Below, piece by piece: positions 21,541 to 33,136 of a stretch of 64,000 bases of DNA. The number at the start of each line of letters is the position of its first letter. The first letter of the stretch is position 1. The DNA lies in assembly GCA_018340375.1 (NCBI GenBank), contig JAFFJZ010000010.1:1984001-2048000 (forward strand), written 5' to 3'. The position numbers and the translations under genes are program-made. Origin of the DNA: Gonatopus flavifemur (Eukaryota > Arthropoda > Insecta > Hymenoptera > Dryinidae). Under the pieces are notes generated by a model, which was given only the letters and a program-made list of their open reading frames with translations, was not told where the DNA came from and did no database searches.

Positions 21541-24500
21541 CTGAAATACACATGACACGCACTTGAATTTTCAAGTTAGACTGTCCAAGAATAATTCTCA
21601 GATTCATTAGAGAATTTTTAATGAAATTCACTGTTTCGAGGACTGTTCGCAATCAGCGACCCCAAAAACATTGAATTACCAAATTTCATAGAAATCGTAT
21701 CACAGTTTTCATTGATATTCACCTTCCTGGTAATTCTGTCCACTGTGCGCTGGGAGATTAAATGGGGTCATTATCAACCCGATTTTCCGCCTAACTGTAG
21801 GGAAAAGTTAATGTCAATCCGATAATAGGAACGGAGGATATTCGTGTCTACAATTTATTTTCAGGACTACAAAAATTTATACAGACAGCCGGACACAGGA
21901 CGAAAGTTCTCCCAATTTGAAGACAAATTTTAGTTTGGAGATGTACAAATTTTTGGAAATCCCCGGAAAGGATTATCAACCTGCTCTTCAACGAGAAAAA
22001 ACAACTCATGTCTGTTCTAGATGCTGATCTTTCTCATAAATGAATAATTGATCTGAGAATCTGAGAAGTTAGAAAAGTTTGTTTCCGTATTAATCGAAGA
22101 ATTTAATCCTTCAATCCATCGATCCTTCTCCAGATACCCGTACATTACAACCACTGATCCTCCACCTAGAACTTCGGTGGACTGGAGGTGGAGAAATGGA
22201 AGCCGTTGAGGCAACGGAGAGGCGACGGAGAAATGTACACCTCCTACATTTTCAATAAAATTCAGATTGATGAATTAATACATTCAGATTTGGTTATGTA
22301 AATGCCCCAATATGAATTATATCGAAAATACAGGGGGTGGACTCTCCCTTATTTCTCCCTTATTTCCACGGCTCCCATTTCCCCACCAATTCTCCACCGA
22401 TGTTCCAGGTGGAGGATCGGTGGTGGTGCTGTGCAGATACTTGGATGGCTAATACCTAACAATTGATTGAATACAATGTATGGAATATTTGTTAAATTCG
22501 AATTTCCCAATAAATATGTATTTTATATTCTAACATCACTAGAGGAGTAGTTTGTTTGTGTAATAAACCTGTGCTCATGCTTTTGTATGTGATCTAGTTT
22601 TTTCTTTGTCATCTATGTTCTGAGACTATGGTTCATGGCGATGTTTAGACACCCCCTTCTCTAGATCTTGACATTGATGTTCCATTGCCATCTTGTTTCG
22701 GAGAAGCATACTTTACTGCATTATTCAACCCAAATTGTAAGTAATGTCACAAGAGTACCGTATATTTGATCGTAGTAAATCTACTCTGAATTGTGTCTGC
22801 CATTAATTTTGTTTCAAATCGCGATATATAAAACTACATATTGTAGTTTTTTCAAGAACGTATTTTCTCATTTCAAGAAAATCTTCCTTTTTCTTACACA
22901 AAACAACTGTATATTCAATATGAGAATTTTTTGTCACATCGTATCATACGACCTTGAACTGAGGAAATATTTTCCTCGTTTAAAGAAAATTTCTTCAGTT
23001 CCAAACTCTCTTCTTTCCTCACAATCTACTTATTTTTATATTACAATGAAATGTGCTATTTGACCTTCAATTTCATTGAAGTCACATAGAAAATTGTAAT
23101 TCAGATGTATCAAATAATGCTCACCTGTCAAAGAATTAGACCGGCTCCTAACAGGCCAACAAACTTGACATAGTGGTTTGACAATCCGAATCCTTGGTCG
23201 AGGCATTCTCAGAAGAACATAAACATACGGATCCAAAGTGAAATGAACGCAAAGTAAAATATCTGCTACCATGTGGAAGACGCGTATACACTTTTTTGCC
23301 GAAATCGCTGCATTTGGGAGTTTCATTGAGAATTGAGCGAGCGGTATGGACATCTGTGGAACAAAAGATCAACAAGTCAAAATATGAGTCTTGCATTCCA
23401 ATCGATTTGTCTATCAAATTATAAGAAAATTCAATTGAATAATACATGAACTATAGTGAAATGTATCGCATTCAATGGAACCATAAAGAAAACTGTTGAA
23501 ATGAATTTCATACACCGGAAGGCATTTCTTGCTTCCAACTTTGGGTACGTTATTGAAGGAACAATAATGCGTTAATCAAGTAGATAATGATTTTATTTTC
23601 GATAATGATGTACAGGCGCCAATATTATTAAGAACTCTGATCACGATCTTCAGATTAGAAGGATGACGAACACACGGATCGATATATCAAACCTCTCACG
23701 TAGGAATTCTATTGTTTGATTCATGATTGTCATTTCAGCATTCTTTTTATTTCAAAATGAATGTTTATTAATAGAATGATCATACAGTGCGTTGAATTTA
23801 AAATTGGGTTGTGAGTACGGAACAAGTAGAAAATAACGAGCGAGATGTGATAAGCGGGCGGTCGTGAATCAAAAATTATCAGTTACCATAACATAACATA
23901 CATAATAGGGTTTCACCATTGGTAATTGGTGTGCAGGAGCCTATTTTTTCAGTATATTCCTTCCACTGCCCCAGATGTGTTGGAAACGTGTAAATATTGT
24001 GGAATATACACTCAGAAGACTGTTTTGTTATGCCTACTAAAGCATTTTGTTATTATATGCCCAACTAAAATCGTTTGTTGGCGTAACTAAAAATTTAGTA
24101 GGTCCAACCAAAATGTGGCTGCGCCAAGCGAATCATCGTATCAAATCACGTTCGATTCCCTGAACTAAAAGTGATTTAGTAGAATCTTTTTGGTTAGCGA
24201 AACCAAATTTTGGTTGAAGTCACTAAATTTTTAGTTACGCCGACGAAGAATTTTGATTGAACATATATCAACTAAATCTTTTTCCTCAGTGGACCTTTCT
24301 TGAATAACTCCATCGAGATGGATATGCATGGATCTAAATGCATCAAATACCAACTTTATATAATGAGAGGTAGGAAGTAAGATATTAACCGTGTGGAAAT
24401 TAATTCTTGGCGGCAGTTTGGGCCAAACCAGGCTTCCTTATTTTATTTCAGGCCTATTTAAGTTGAGGCTAGAAACTCACAGCCACTCCAATTTTAGAGT

Positions 24501-27500
24501 GAATTTTTCACTCCGAAAGAGTGAAGGTTCAGTCGAAACGAGTGAAAATCCCACTCGAAGTGGACTGGCTCACTTCTGAGACTTGGTGGAGTGAAACGAG
24601 TGATTTTTCACTCTTTCGGATTTAGAGAGCAGGATTGTCACGCGCTCATCTTCAGGGTATGTACAGTATTCACAACTTGGGCCTATGTAGGACGTCCATG
24701 ATAAAGCCAATGCAGGCGCTGGAACTAGGACTTTTGAAAAGATAATGAGTTGTTGCGATTATTATCAAATTGGATAAATATTGCAAGGAGCAAATCCCAG
24801 GTGGAAACTTCCTCGATTGATAACCACGATAATCACATGAAATGCCAATGTATCGAATCTCAATGCTTTGCTCAATTATGTAAGTACGTCCATTTGTAAT
24901 TCGGCAGTTTGATTAATAAAATAAATTGTGACTATTCCAGGGATGTTAAGTTCCGAATTTTTATATGTGCCATCTTTTTTCAAAGTCACTGATATGACAA
25001 AACAATTCAACTCTTCTAAATACATGGCCAATCAAGCGATAAAATTAGGAGATGAAAAAGGAGTGCTTTCTGTGCCTGACGGACAAACCAGAAAAAGAAT
25101 TCCAAATGAGACGATCGCTTCGATAAAGCAGTTTTATCTAAGTGAGCAAAACTCAAGAGAACTACCAGGAATGAAAGATTATGTCTTGATTAAAAATAGT
25201 CGTGGTATCATATCATCACTTACAATAATTATACCAGCGCTTCAAACTTGAGTTTCCGGATTTACAAGTTGGTTTTCCCAAATTTGCCGAACTTCGCCCA
25301 ACCGAATGCATTTCAGCAGGTGCTAGTGGAATTCACACCGTACGCGTTTGCATCATCCATCAAAACATTAAACTCATGATCGAAGGTAAATTATACATAC
25401 TTTTAATCAGCAAAGACTTCGAATTGCTTCTATATTGCCCAGCCAGCAAAGTGCTTCCAAATTCACGTTTCTGCTACTAGCAGTGCTAGTGGGAGCAAGG
25501 TAGTAGCTTTTCCATTACCGTGAGACTGCATGCTACCATAACATATATATAATTCAATTTACAACGTAGCACTACCTTAGCGCTACCAGTATTATCAGGA
25601 AGCGCTGATAAGTAGTGCTCGTACTAAAAATACTACCAAGTCGCTCCTATTTCCATACATAAATGAAGCCATATATGTACAGAAGATTTTTAACTGTATA
25701 AGTGAATGGTAGCACCACTGCCAGAAGCGCTGGCTTGTTTTTGTTGGCTGGGTAGGCAACATTCTACTGAAAAATTCGTTCTCAGGTTGCAAATTGAGTC
25801 AATTGACTGAAACTTGGGATGTTTCTATTAAAGGGAGCAACGCATACAAATTGCTCCTTTGATACTTGTTGTGTTTGGTACCGAATAGTGAATATTACGA
25901 AGGCCAATCGTGCCCAAACAAAAATATTTTTTAGAAACATGTTTTCAAATCATTTGAAGACGTTATAAAGAATGATACGCAACCAGTTTTGGGTACTCTG
26001 AATATTATACCTAAAATTTCTTTGAGTTGAGTGAAAAAGTGATGAGTGCCTTTTGATATATCCCCGGATATCTGAATTGCGTAATAGTTTCGAAACTCAA
26101 TGAATAGTCTGCTTTGAGGTGCGAGCGAAGCAAACATATGTGGGCTACGATGTTTTCAAAATGAGCGGAGAGAAGCAGTTAGGGGGTGGAGCCCACTGAT
26201 TATTAGTGAATGCTCAGTATTTTCCCTCTTCGAGAATGATTTTTCACTTCAACAAATTTGGAGCGCTTGTTCTGTGTACCAGGAGGTTATAAATGACTAT
26301 TGCTATTCAAGTTACGGACTGCTGAGTGATTCCATTGAAATTCTGTTGTATCTATTGATTTCGGAAGTTGTCTTTCACATTTCCACCAGTATATTTCTAT
26401 TATTTCCAACTTGACTTTGAATTATGTTGGAAAATCATTATTCTCGCTCTGCAGGGACGAAAATTTCAGTCTCCATGCAGATGTGACAGAAAATTCGCTT
26501 CACCCTAATATTTGAGTATCAGTTAGCTCGAATTGTGAACATTGCATTCATCATCGAAATAAATGGTCATTACGTACCATTTGCGGCATCCAGCAGACAA
26601 CGAATGATATTGAGAGCACAGCCATTAATCTTGCAAAAGCTCTCTCTTCGATGGTTGGAGCTACCTCCGATGAGGGATCAGTAACCGTCAGAAGGGGCTT
26701 TGTTCTTGATGATGCTCTTGAAATCCGTCTTAGAGCACCAGCACGACGGTTTATTCTGCCTAAGGCTCTTGTCACTGCCAAGTTGCACCAAACGATTGAT
26801 AAACATAAAGTTGTACCTGAAGATGTAGTAATGGGAAATTTATTATTAGTCAATTCGATACACAATTCGAACACTGATTGAAGGACAATAGTAATAATAC
26901 ACTGACAGAAAAACAACCTGGTTGAAACATTCGTGGTTGCAATAACTTGAAATCTGGTTCGATTCACCAGGAAATGTGATTGTGATGTCCAGAAAAAGTG
27001 GTTCAAGCCAAAATTAACTACATATTCTGGTTGTCACACCAGGAAAAGAATCTCGTTTTTCCAACCTGAAAAATGTAGTTAATTTTTGCTTGAACCACTT
27101 TTTCTAGACATCGCAATTACATTTCCTGGTGAATCGAACCAGATTTCAAGTTACTGCGACCATGAATGTTCCAACCAGCTCGTTTTTCTGTACTGCATAA
27201 TAATCCTAATAATAATAATAATAATAAATGATAATCATAAATGAAGATCATGGACGACGATCATAGACGACAACGACATCATAACCGATTTTGATGAAAC
27301 TCAATACAATTGATTTTTTCATAAAGATAGTGAGTGCAACTATCGAATGACTTTTGTCCTGACTACCAAGTAGCTGCAGCAACTACTCAAGTAGATGGTC
27401 GAAAATCAACTATTCAAGTAGTTGCTGAAACCATTTCTTTTTTTCCGTGTACAATACTAAGCACTCCAAGAATGTGAATCGATTCCTATATTAAATCTTG

Positions 27501-29016
27501 GACTTACCGAAAAAAAACCAGACGTATGCGTAAGCAACATCTTTGAATTCTGTAGCTTCTCTGTATCGCACGCAATGATCATCTCGAAAATAAATACCGA
27601 AGCCCAGCAGAGGTAGTCCGGTGAGTGCCAGAGCAGCTAACCAAAGTACCAGCATGAAACGAACAATCACCGGATACGTTACCTGCTGAATACAAAATAC
27701 ATAAAATAATCATTTTCTCAATCACCCACATTCTTAATCGTATCAGCTCGCCTTTCCACAAAGAATTACATAAATTAGAAAAATTCGATAGAATTATGAT
27801 TGGTCTTCGAATCGTCGTCTCTTTTCCCACTGGAAAAGTATCCCTAGCGTGTACGAACTCTGGCCCAGTCTTGGGCCTATATCAGCAGTATGGGGCTCAT
27901 GCTGGGCTGAGGTGGGCCCCTTGGTACATACATGCTAGGGATGCAAAGTCAGCACTTTGCCTTCGACGTCAAGGAAAATTATTTTGATAAGGGAAATCAA
28001 TTATCTTGACGAATTTGTTTCACTTGTTATATTCATATCATTTTGATAATTCAACACTGTAAAAAAAAGTCTTAATCTGTTTGCATCTTAATTTCAGACA
28101 ATGCTTTTCCCATTGTGTCGGTGATTGTTTTTCCGGCTCAATTTGTTTGCATCATAGATTCAGCCATGAAATGAGCTGAATTCAAGACTTTCTTTTTACA
28201 GTGAACAATATATTATATTCAGACGACTTTTATTTATTTATAGGATTTTGTTGTAGCAACCGACTCGTTCGGTCCCTCCGGTACACAGGGAATGGAAGAG
28301 GTCCTCGTCACCTTTATCATAAATACATAGCGTTACAAGGAATATGGACTTTTTTACCCACAATATACATCAGTTTTGTACGTGAGAGAAGAATAGACCT
28401 TCATCGCAAGTGAAATACGTTTCATCGTGCACAAATCACTGATAAAAACTCCATTCGAAGTTGAATAAATACGTGAGAGATGCATATATCAGTGGCCCAC
28501 TTGATGTGAAATTCCAATGAAGTATTCATTAGTTCATTTCAAACAAGATTAAATTTAACAAAAATAAAACAGTTCTGTATCTTTCGTTTTTTCAACGTAT
28601 TCATTTTCTATCTTCAATCCTCATGGAATGTGTACGAAGAGTTCAATGAGAAACATTGAACATACAATGAACGCATGCATTAAGGTTCATTTGAATTTCA
28701 AAACATCACGGAGGAAAATGTGACTTGCAGGCGTTGAACTTGCTCGAAAAATAGAACAATTTATGATAATATTGACATGTATAGATTTCGCAATAGTTTG
28801 TATTCCAAATTTTGTGAGAAACAATGAAAGTCAATGTTCTGTTATAAATTTCGTATAACTCTATTTCTTTCATGATTTTCAGACGAAATACACGAGTGCA
28901 TACACACATAGTACCTGACAAATGAGTTTTTATTATTTTTAGAAATTCCGTCTAGTTTCTCGCGAGCTTATCGACAATATTATTATCTACTGAACTTATG
29001 TTTGATGTACGTATGT

Positions 29017-29047
<31 letters not shown>

Positions 29048-32000
29048 CGTATAAAGCGAAATGATTAGTCACAGAGACCTCTGAACTCTGATACAGATAA
29101 CCGAAAGTGTTCAAAAGATATATCATTTACCTTCATTTATATCAGAACCATGAGTCAAGAATACATCATCATTCTGACATATAAAAGAGTCACATGATAT
29201 TTGATTACAAAAATCATTGCAGGGAGACAAACAGCTAGTGGAAAAATCGTTTTTCCAATTATATTTGTATTCAAATTTTCAATCCCCGTATTTATGGAAC
29301 ATAAAAAAGAAGTGAATACGAATAAGCATATTCAGGACGTGAGGACCGTTCATACTCTTTTTGAGTAAGTGTAGCGTGTATTTTTGCGCCGATGTTTCGT
29401 CCAGCTTCACACACTAGACTTACTAAATGGAAGGAAGAAGGTTTGATGAAATTCCTACATATCTACGACATCCCTTACCTTGTATAACTTGCTTCATATA
29501 ACTCAATCTAGGTCCACCTTTACAAGTTTTACCATTCATTTTTCCTTCCAATATTGTTTTCAATAAACTAACTGTTATCTTGCCTCAATGTGCGTCTTAT
29601 GAGATAACTTCTTCTTTTAACAATTTGTTCGAAAGATTTCTTTCTTCATTCTCCTTCTCAAGTACTTTTTCATTCTTCACTCCCTCTATCCATTTTATTC
29701 TAAGCATTCTTCTCCAAGTTTCGCAACCATATAATGCTGTGCTCTAAACGTAACTCTTCAAGAATAAAATCAAAAAATAGTTTGGTTCCCTCAAGGGGGT
29801 TTGAGAATTTGATCCTGTTCCCTTTTTGTATCGTATGGACGTGTCTTTTCCTTAACAATATGCTCGGATTATCACGTTTGCATTTCTTGAAAATCCAATG
29901 AGTAAGTGAGAAGAAGAAGAAGAATGAGAGAAGAAAATAATATCACATCCAAAGTAATCCAAATAAAGATTCATCATTGGTTCTGGGGAGGCTAGTGTTG
30001 CTACCATCCACAAAACGAGCTGTCCCAATCTTCGGATTCCAGTCTCTTTCAGTTTAAAGTAAATTTGTTTGTAGTTGCCACAATTGGATGCAAATACAAT
30101 CTTGAGAACAGTCAACAGTAAGTTTCGAATTAAGCTGTATTCAATCCGAACGCGATCCAAATTTCGATTTGGTTGAAAACGTTCGTTGTGCAAAACCGAT
30201 TCAAAGTTAAGATCACCGGGCCTGCAGCTGAACCAATGTTCATAATCCTAACCCAGATCCAGCAACATTGAAATCTACACTCATGAAAATGATTTTCGTA
30301 TGATAAAACGGCATCCATCTCAAACATAGTCTGTTTCCCTGGCAAAACGAACCCGTTGTACCATTAGAATCGGTCGTCTCAATATAATAACCATACAGTT
30401 TCATAAACAGACGAAAATAGTTTAACCTTGAAATGAATCCCGTCTTCCCACAAGACGGTATCTGTGTCACGAGAAAAAAAATTTCTCCAATCTACTCCCA
30501 AGGACGTAATTTTGAGTATCATCGGTAGAAGAAAGTCCACCTTGTGATTAGATGAACATGCCGTTTCATTAGCAGAAGAAGTTGTCTGTTAGCGGACATG
30601 GAATCGTCTGAAACGATTCCCGTTTTGTTATAAGACGGATCTCCATCTGAAACTATTTTGAAACGGGATCGTCTTATGATTATGCAGCTTCGTCTTATCA
30701 TTAGACGATATTTTTTGGAGTGTAAGGATCGTAAGAGCTCGTTTTTTGGATCACGGTAACACTAGTTCATACATCCTTAAGGAAATCAATGATGGTTGTA
30801 TAATAACAGATTGCAGATATTATAATATAAAAATTTTGTATATTTGAATGTGTCAAGATCATCATATGTGAAAAAATGAAAAGTAAAATCATTGAATCCC
30901 GCTTACCTTCTGATAAACGAATGGTCTGGTCAAAGCGAGCCACCTTTCCGCAGCCATAACAATGGCAACACATCCACTAAACAACCCGAAAAGTCTCCAA
31001 ATCACTCGCAATGAACAAAAAGCTCTGGTTGAAGTTACATCGCCTACATAGATGGTAACGTACATCTGTACTAACATGCCCAATAATGCAACTAAGTCGT
31101 TTGTCGCTAAGCAGCGTAGCATCAGGAGATGTTTACGGTTCCTTCTCTGAAACAAACCATCCCAAGATATTTCATATTACACGCATGACACGGAGAATTT
31201 ATTCGATAATAGATGTTCATAAAATTCAGAAGGGAAAGTTCTATCGTTTGTTTATAAAGAAAACACGAGATGTTTCCTTCAGATTTTATTTATTGACGAA
31301 AGAATGTGAATAAGACATCAATCATATTATATACCCGAACTGTTCAAAAGGGTTTTAGTCGGAATAGAATTCTTGATAAGGTTTAAAAACGCGTAACAAT
31401 GCACTTAGTCAACGACAGAGCTTTTCCTTAAACCTGATGTCATAAAAACGAATTAAACTATCCATTACTTTGCATTACTATAAGTTGAATTGAGTGAAAT
31501 TATTTCCATACAGGTGTAAAAATAGTGATTTAGTGATTTACTGTTTCGAAAGCAATTAATTCATTCCATGGTTTCTTTGAATTAATATTATTTTGTTCAT
31601 AAGAATACTAGACTTGTAAACATCGAGTTTGTTCGTCACAACGAATTGAAGTTGAATCTATCTTATCAAATCAACTTCGTTTCATCTAAAATTTACATTA
31701 CATTTCAAACCTTATACTGAATTTTGCGGGGTCCCGCCATTGTTTCTGGGGATTAACCACTAAACCCGCCAGAATCCCGCAGGATTAAAATTCTGCAAGA
31801 TTGTAACCCTCAGCTGGGATATTTTATGATAACAAACAAAAACAGTGATGGGGATCTTTGAAGAAGATCGATCCAAAAAGTATCGAAATCTATGAAAATC
31901 TATAAAAATTATATAAAAAAGGATCGATCTTCTACAAAGATCTTCATCACTGAACCGAATATTACTCTACCTGCAGCATAAGATTGGTTGCGGAAATATA

Positions 32001-33136
32001 GAGAGTAAAACTAAAAAGAATGAACGCATTGATATATAAAATATGTAAAAATATGTACATATTATATATATAAAGTAACAATTATAAAAACGGATTGCTT
32101 TTGAAGTCACTGTTCTTCCTGGAAGATATTGTGTTTTGAATGTACGCATAAAAGTTTCTAAAGCAAGGCAGATTGGATTAATCACAAAATTGTCACAGAA
32201 ACCTTTTGAAATTGTGGAAACGTTTAGGAGAACAACTTGGAATCATTTGTATATCATCAGTGTAACGTACACGGAAAAAAGAAAACAGCAATGGTTACTA
32301 TGAATCACAAAAATACATTGAAACTCAAATTCATTTCATGCAGTACTGCGTTTCTCAGTCCTCATCACTGTCCAGTCGGCACTGACGAATTTCATTACAA
32401 TGCCCATCACTGGGATCGCGCTAATCCTCATTATCCAAGCGTGTTTTCATTTGTTTTTCAACCGATCGCTATCATTCACAGTAACCAGTAATGTTTTCTT
32501 CTTTCCGTGTACCCATCACTGCATATCATATCAAGGACAGTTTTCGGGAATATTACAGATTAATTTCAAAAATAAAATTAAACTACACGAAATGACTTGA
32601 ATTACCCAGTGTGCATAATTATCAGACCAAACTAAGGTTATTGGTGCCAATTGTAAGAAAGACTCGGACCAGCCTTGAGCTGATGATGATGTACACTAAG
32701 GTTGATTAAAAAAAAACAATATTGTAGGAGTCTCTTGAACCTCAAGGATTTCAAGATTTTTTTCTGAAATTCTTCGAAGCAGAAGAGTAAATTCCAGTTC
32801 TTATGAAATCTACAGTGATTAGAATAATTTCAAGTTGGCAACTCCATTGATCGATTCGATAGAACTCGCATTGAAATCCAAATCATTCATTCGAAGTATC
32901 CAATCACTTAGATCTACGATATAGGAACTGACCTTGTCACGATGAAAGAGAATGATTAGAGCTGACACGTTACCGATGACACCGGTTATATAAACTAAAG
33001 TCAAAACTACTTGAGATACGAATGTCACATGTCTCTTTGGAACAGTTTTTATCCAAGTATTCGGCATTATGGTGGTATAATTATGCAGTGTATTCATAAC
33101 AGCGAGGGTGTTATTCAAATCTTCCGCAGATATCAT
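21431..33136 (-). CDS. Prostaglandin E receptor (EP4-type)-like class A GPCR, six coding exons, 399 aa (gene span)
   Basis: Joining 33136-32933, 31146-30907, 27685-27508, 26816-26578, 23353-23125 and 21540-21431 gives 1200 nt with all phases compatible. It encodes a seven-helix plasma-membrane receptor. The extracellular N-terminus has sequons at N8 and N19. TM1 is about 43-65 with G55-N56, TM2 has D85, C112 begins TM3, and E135-R136-W137 replaces DRY. TM4 has W163, C186 lies in ECL2, TM6 has C282-W-M-P285, and TM7 has D328-P-Y-V-Y332 followed by LLR. ERx and LDPxxYxLLR are typical of prostanoid receptors, which bind prostaglandins and usually couple to Gs in the EP2/EP4 group. The TM7 Arg that holds the ligand carboxylate in mammals is Ile319 here, and ECL2 lacks the usual W-C-F. 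The C-tail is short and Ser/Thr/Pro-rich. GPCR identity is near certain; ligand identity is an inference. Confidence 0.85.
22131..22440. mobile_element. Inverted-repeat element in GPCR intron 5
   Basis: About 310 bp. The left part has actgatcctccacctagaac, ggaggtggagaaatgg and caacggagaggcgacgg. The right part has ctctcccttatttctccctt, ttctccaccgatgttccagg and tggaggatcggtgg. The same module order occurs at 48905-49082. It ends near gtgctgtgcagatacttgg. Confidence 0.75.
22450..23124 (-). other. Rest of GPCR intron 5
   Basis: AT-rich, with no exon or clear repeat. A short chance frame at 22791-23063 on the plus strand has no recognisable features. Confidence 0.5.
23125..23353 (-). CDS. EP4-like GPCR, exon 5 (TM7 and proximal tail)
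   Basis: Acceptor tgttccacag before 23353, donor G|gtgagc after 23125 (phase 1). Encodes residues 288-363 with ECL3, TM7 ending LDPYVYVLLR, then a basic stretch and Cys349/Cys352, which could be palmitoylated. Confidence 0.87.
24006..24293. mobile_element. MITE with tacactcag / ctcagtg ends
   Basis: About 288 bp of alternating motifs such as gcccaactaaaat, ggcgtaactaaaaatttagt and aaatttttagttacgccgac. These pair across the element. The ends tacactcagaaga / tttttcctcagtgg resemble the ACACGGAGAAAA group. Confidence 0.65.
24478..24620. repeat. gagtgaa / ttcactc repeat cluster
   Basis: Many copies of gagtgaaa and tttcactc in both orientations within 140 bp, including tttttcactc(c/t)ttcgga twice. 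It is a short palindrome-rich repeat with uncertain boundaries. Confidence 0.6.
24928..25386 (+). pseudogene. Decayed relic of a widespread insect repeat-type protein
   Basis: An open frame to 25251 contains GVLSVPDGQTRKRIPNETI and SRELPGMKDYVLIKN. One base out of frame, from about 25251 to 25386, it continues as FPDLQVGFPKFAELRPTECI and AGASGIHTVRVCIIHQNIKL. This order of blocks (leucine-x-pro-GxKDYV, then GFxKFAxLRP, then AGASGxHxVCVCxIHQNxKLM) is one I recognise from many uncharacterised, repeat-associated proteins in insect genomes. Its biochemical role is unknown to me. At least one frameshift and a degraded linker separate the halves, and the right end runs into non-similar sequence. 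It lies in the antisense orientation within GPCR intron 4. Probably a dead mobile-element-derived fragment. Confidence 0.55.
25438..25752. mobile_element. MITE with cccagccagcaaa / tttgttggctggg ends
   Basis: About 315 bp. The inner part contains repeated agcactacc / agcgctacc / ggtagcacc modules in both orientations (e.g. gtagcactaccttagcgcta, gtagcaccactgccagaagc). Confidence 0.75.
26578..26816 (-). CDS. EP4-like GPCR, exon 4 (TM5 end, ICL3, TM6)
   Basis: Acceptor catcttcag before 26816. The first two bases complete Gly208. Encodes residues 208-287: end of TM5, a basic ICL3 (GRINRRAGALRRISRASSR), and TM6 with CWMP (282-285). Donor ATG|gtacgt, phase 0. Confidence 0.88.
26898..27194. mobile_element. 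Palindromic MITE in GPCR intron 3
   Basis: About 297 bp with arms of about 130 bp. The left arm has gaaatctggttcgattcacc, aggaaatgtgatt and agaaaaagtggttcaagc. The right arm has gcttgaaccactttttct, attacatttcct and ggtgaatcgaaccagatttc. Ends tacactgacagaaaaac / gtttttctgtactg. Confidence 0.85.
27207..27228. repeat. (AAT)n microsatellite
   Basis: Seven aat units. Confidence 0.85.
27508..27685 (-). CDS. EP4-like GPCR, exon 3 (TM4-ECL2-TM5)
   Basis: Preceded by ttcagcag, a tandem NAGNAG acceptor. Using the first AG starts the exon at 27685 and adds Gln149; using the second starts it at 27682. Encodes residues 149-207 with TM4 W163, ECL2 C186 and the start of TM5 (YAYVWFFF). Donor G|gtaagt, phase 1. 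Confidence 0.88.
28053..28204. mobile_element. Short palindromic element with acactgtaaaa ends
   Basis: About 150 bp. The left aacactgtaaaaaaaagtctt mirrors aagactttctttttacagtg. The inner part has tgtttgcatc twice and a central ttcccattgtgtcgg. Confidence 0.75.
29020..29047. repeat. (AT)n microsatellite
   Basis: About 14 uninterrupted AT units. Confidence 0.9.
30275..30724. mobile_element. Inverted-repeat element with many cgtctt / aagacg modules
   Basis: About 450 bp from tacactcatgaaaa to ttttttggagtgta. Internal modules such as cgtcttcccacaagacggta, cccgttttgttataagacgg and cgtcttatcattagacga are themselves small palindromes. It is composed of repeated hairpins rather than one clean palindrome. 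Confidence 0.65.
30907..31146 (-). CDS. EP4-like GPCR, exon 2 (TM2-TM3)
   Basis: Acceptor tttgtttcag before 31146, donor AAG|gtaagc at 30907. Encodes residues 69-148: ICL1 (RRNRKH), TM2 with N84-D85, Cys112, and TM3 ending AAERWLALTRP. Phase 0 on both sides. Confidence 0.88.
31147..32932 (-). other. GPCR intron 1 (1.8 kb)
   Basis: Contains a short palindrome at 31843-31952 and a ccgcca/cgccag-containing repeat at about 31725-31815. An acacggaaaaaag motif at 32268 and tctttccgtgtac at about 32500 face each other and may bound a decayed element of the ACACGGAGAAAA group. Confidence 0.6.
31843..31952. mobile_element. 110 bp palindrome
   Basis: cagtgatggggatctttgaa and gaagatcgatcc mirror ggatcgatcttct and caaagatcttcatcactg around an AT-rich centre. 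Confidence 0.8.
32933..33136 (-). CDS. EP4-like GPCR, exon 1 (N-terminus and TM1)
   Basis: ATG at 33136-33134 with an in-frame TGA about 36 nt upstream, which supports this start. It encodes residues 1-68, including TM1 with the GN signature (G55, N56). Ends CGT GAC AAG followed by donor gtcagt, phase 0. Confidence 0.8.

Larger units (their letters stand above)
23354..26577 (-). other. GPCR intron 4 (3.2 kb)
   Basis: Holds inverted-repeat elements at 24006-24293, 24478-24620 and 25438-25752, plus a decayed plus-strand protein relic at 24928-25386. No receptor coding sequence was seen inside. Confidence 0.7.
27686..30906 (-). other. GPCR intron 2 (3.2 kb)
   Basis: Contains MITEs at 28053-28204 and 30275-30724, an (AT)n run at 29020-29047, and otherwise AT-rich sequence without recognised exons. 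Confidence 0.65.

Noticed and set aside
26817..27006. Upstream extension of the GPCR exon 4 frame
   Set aside because: It overlaps the palindromic MITE at 26898-27194. The receptor sequence begins at the acceptor before 26816.
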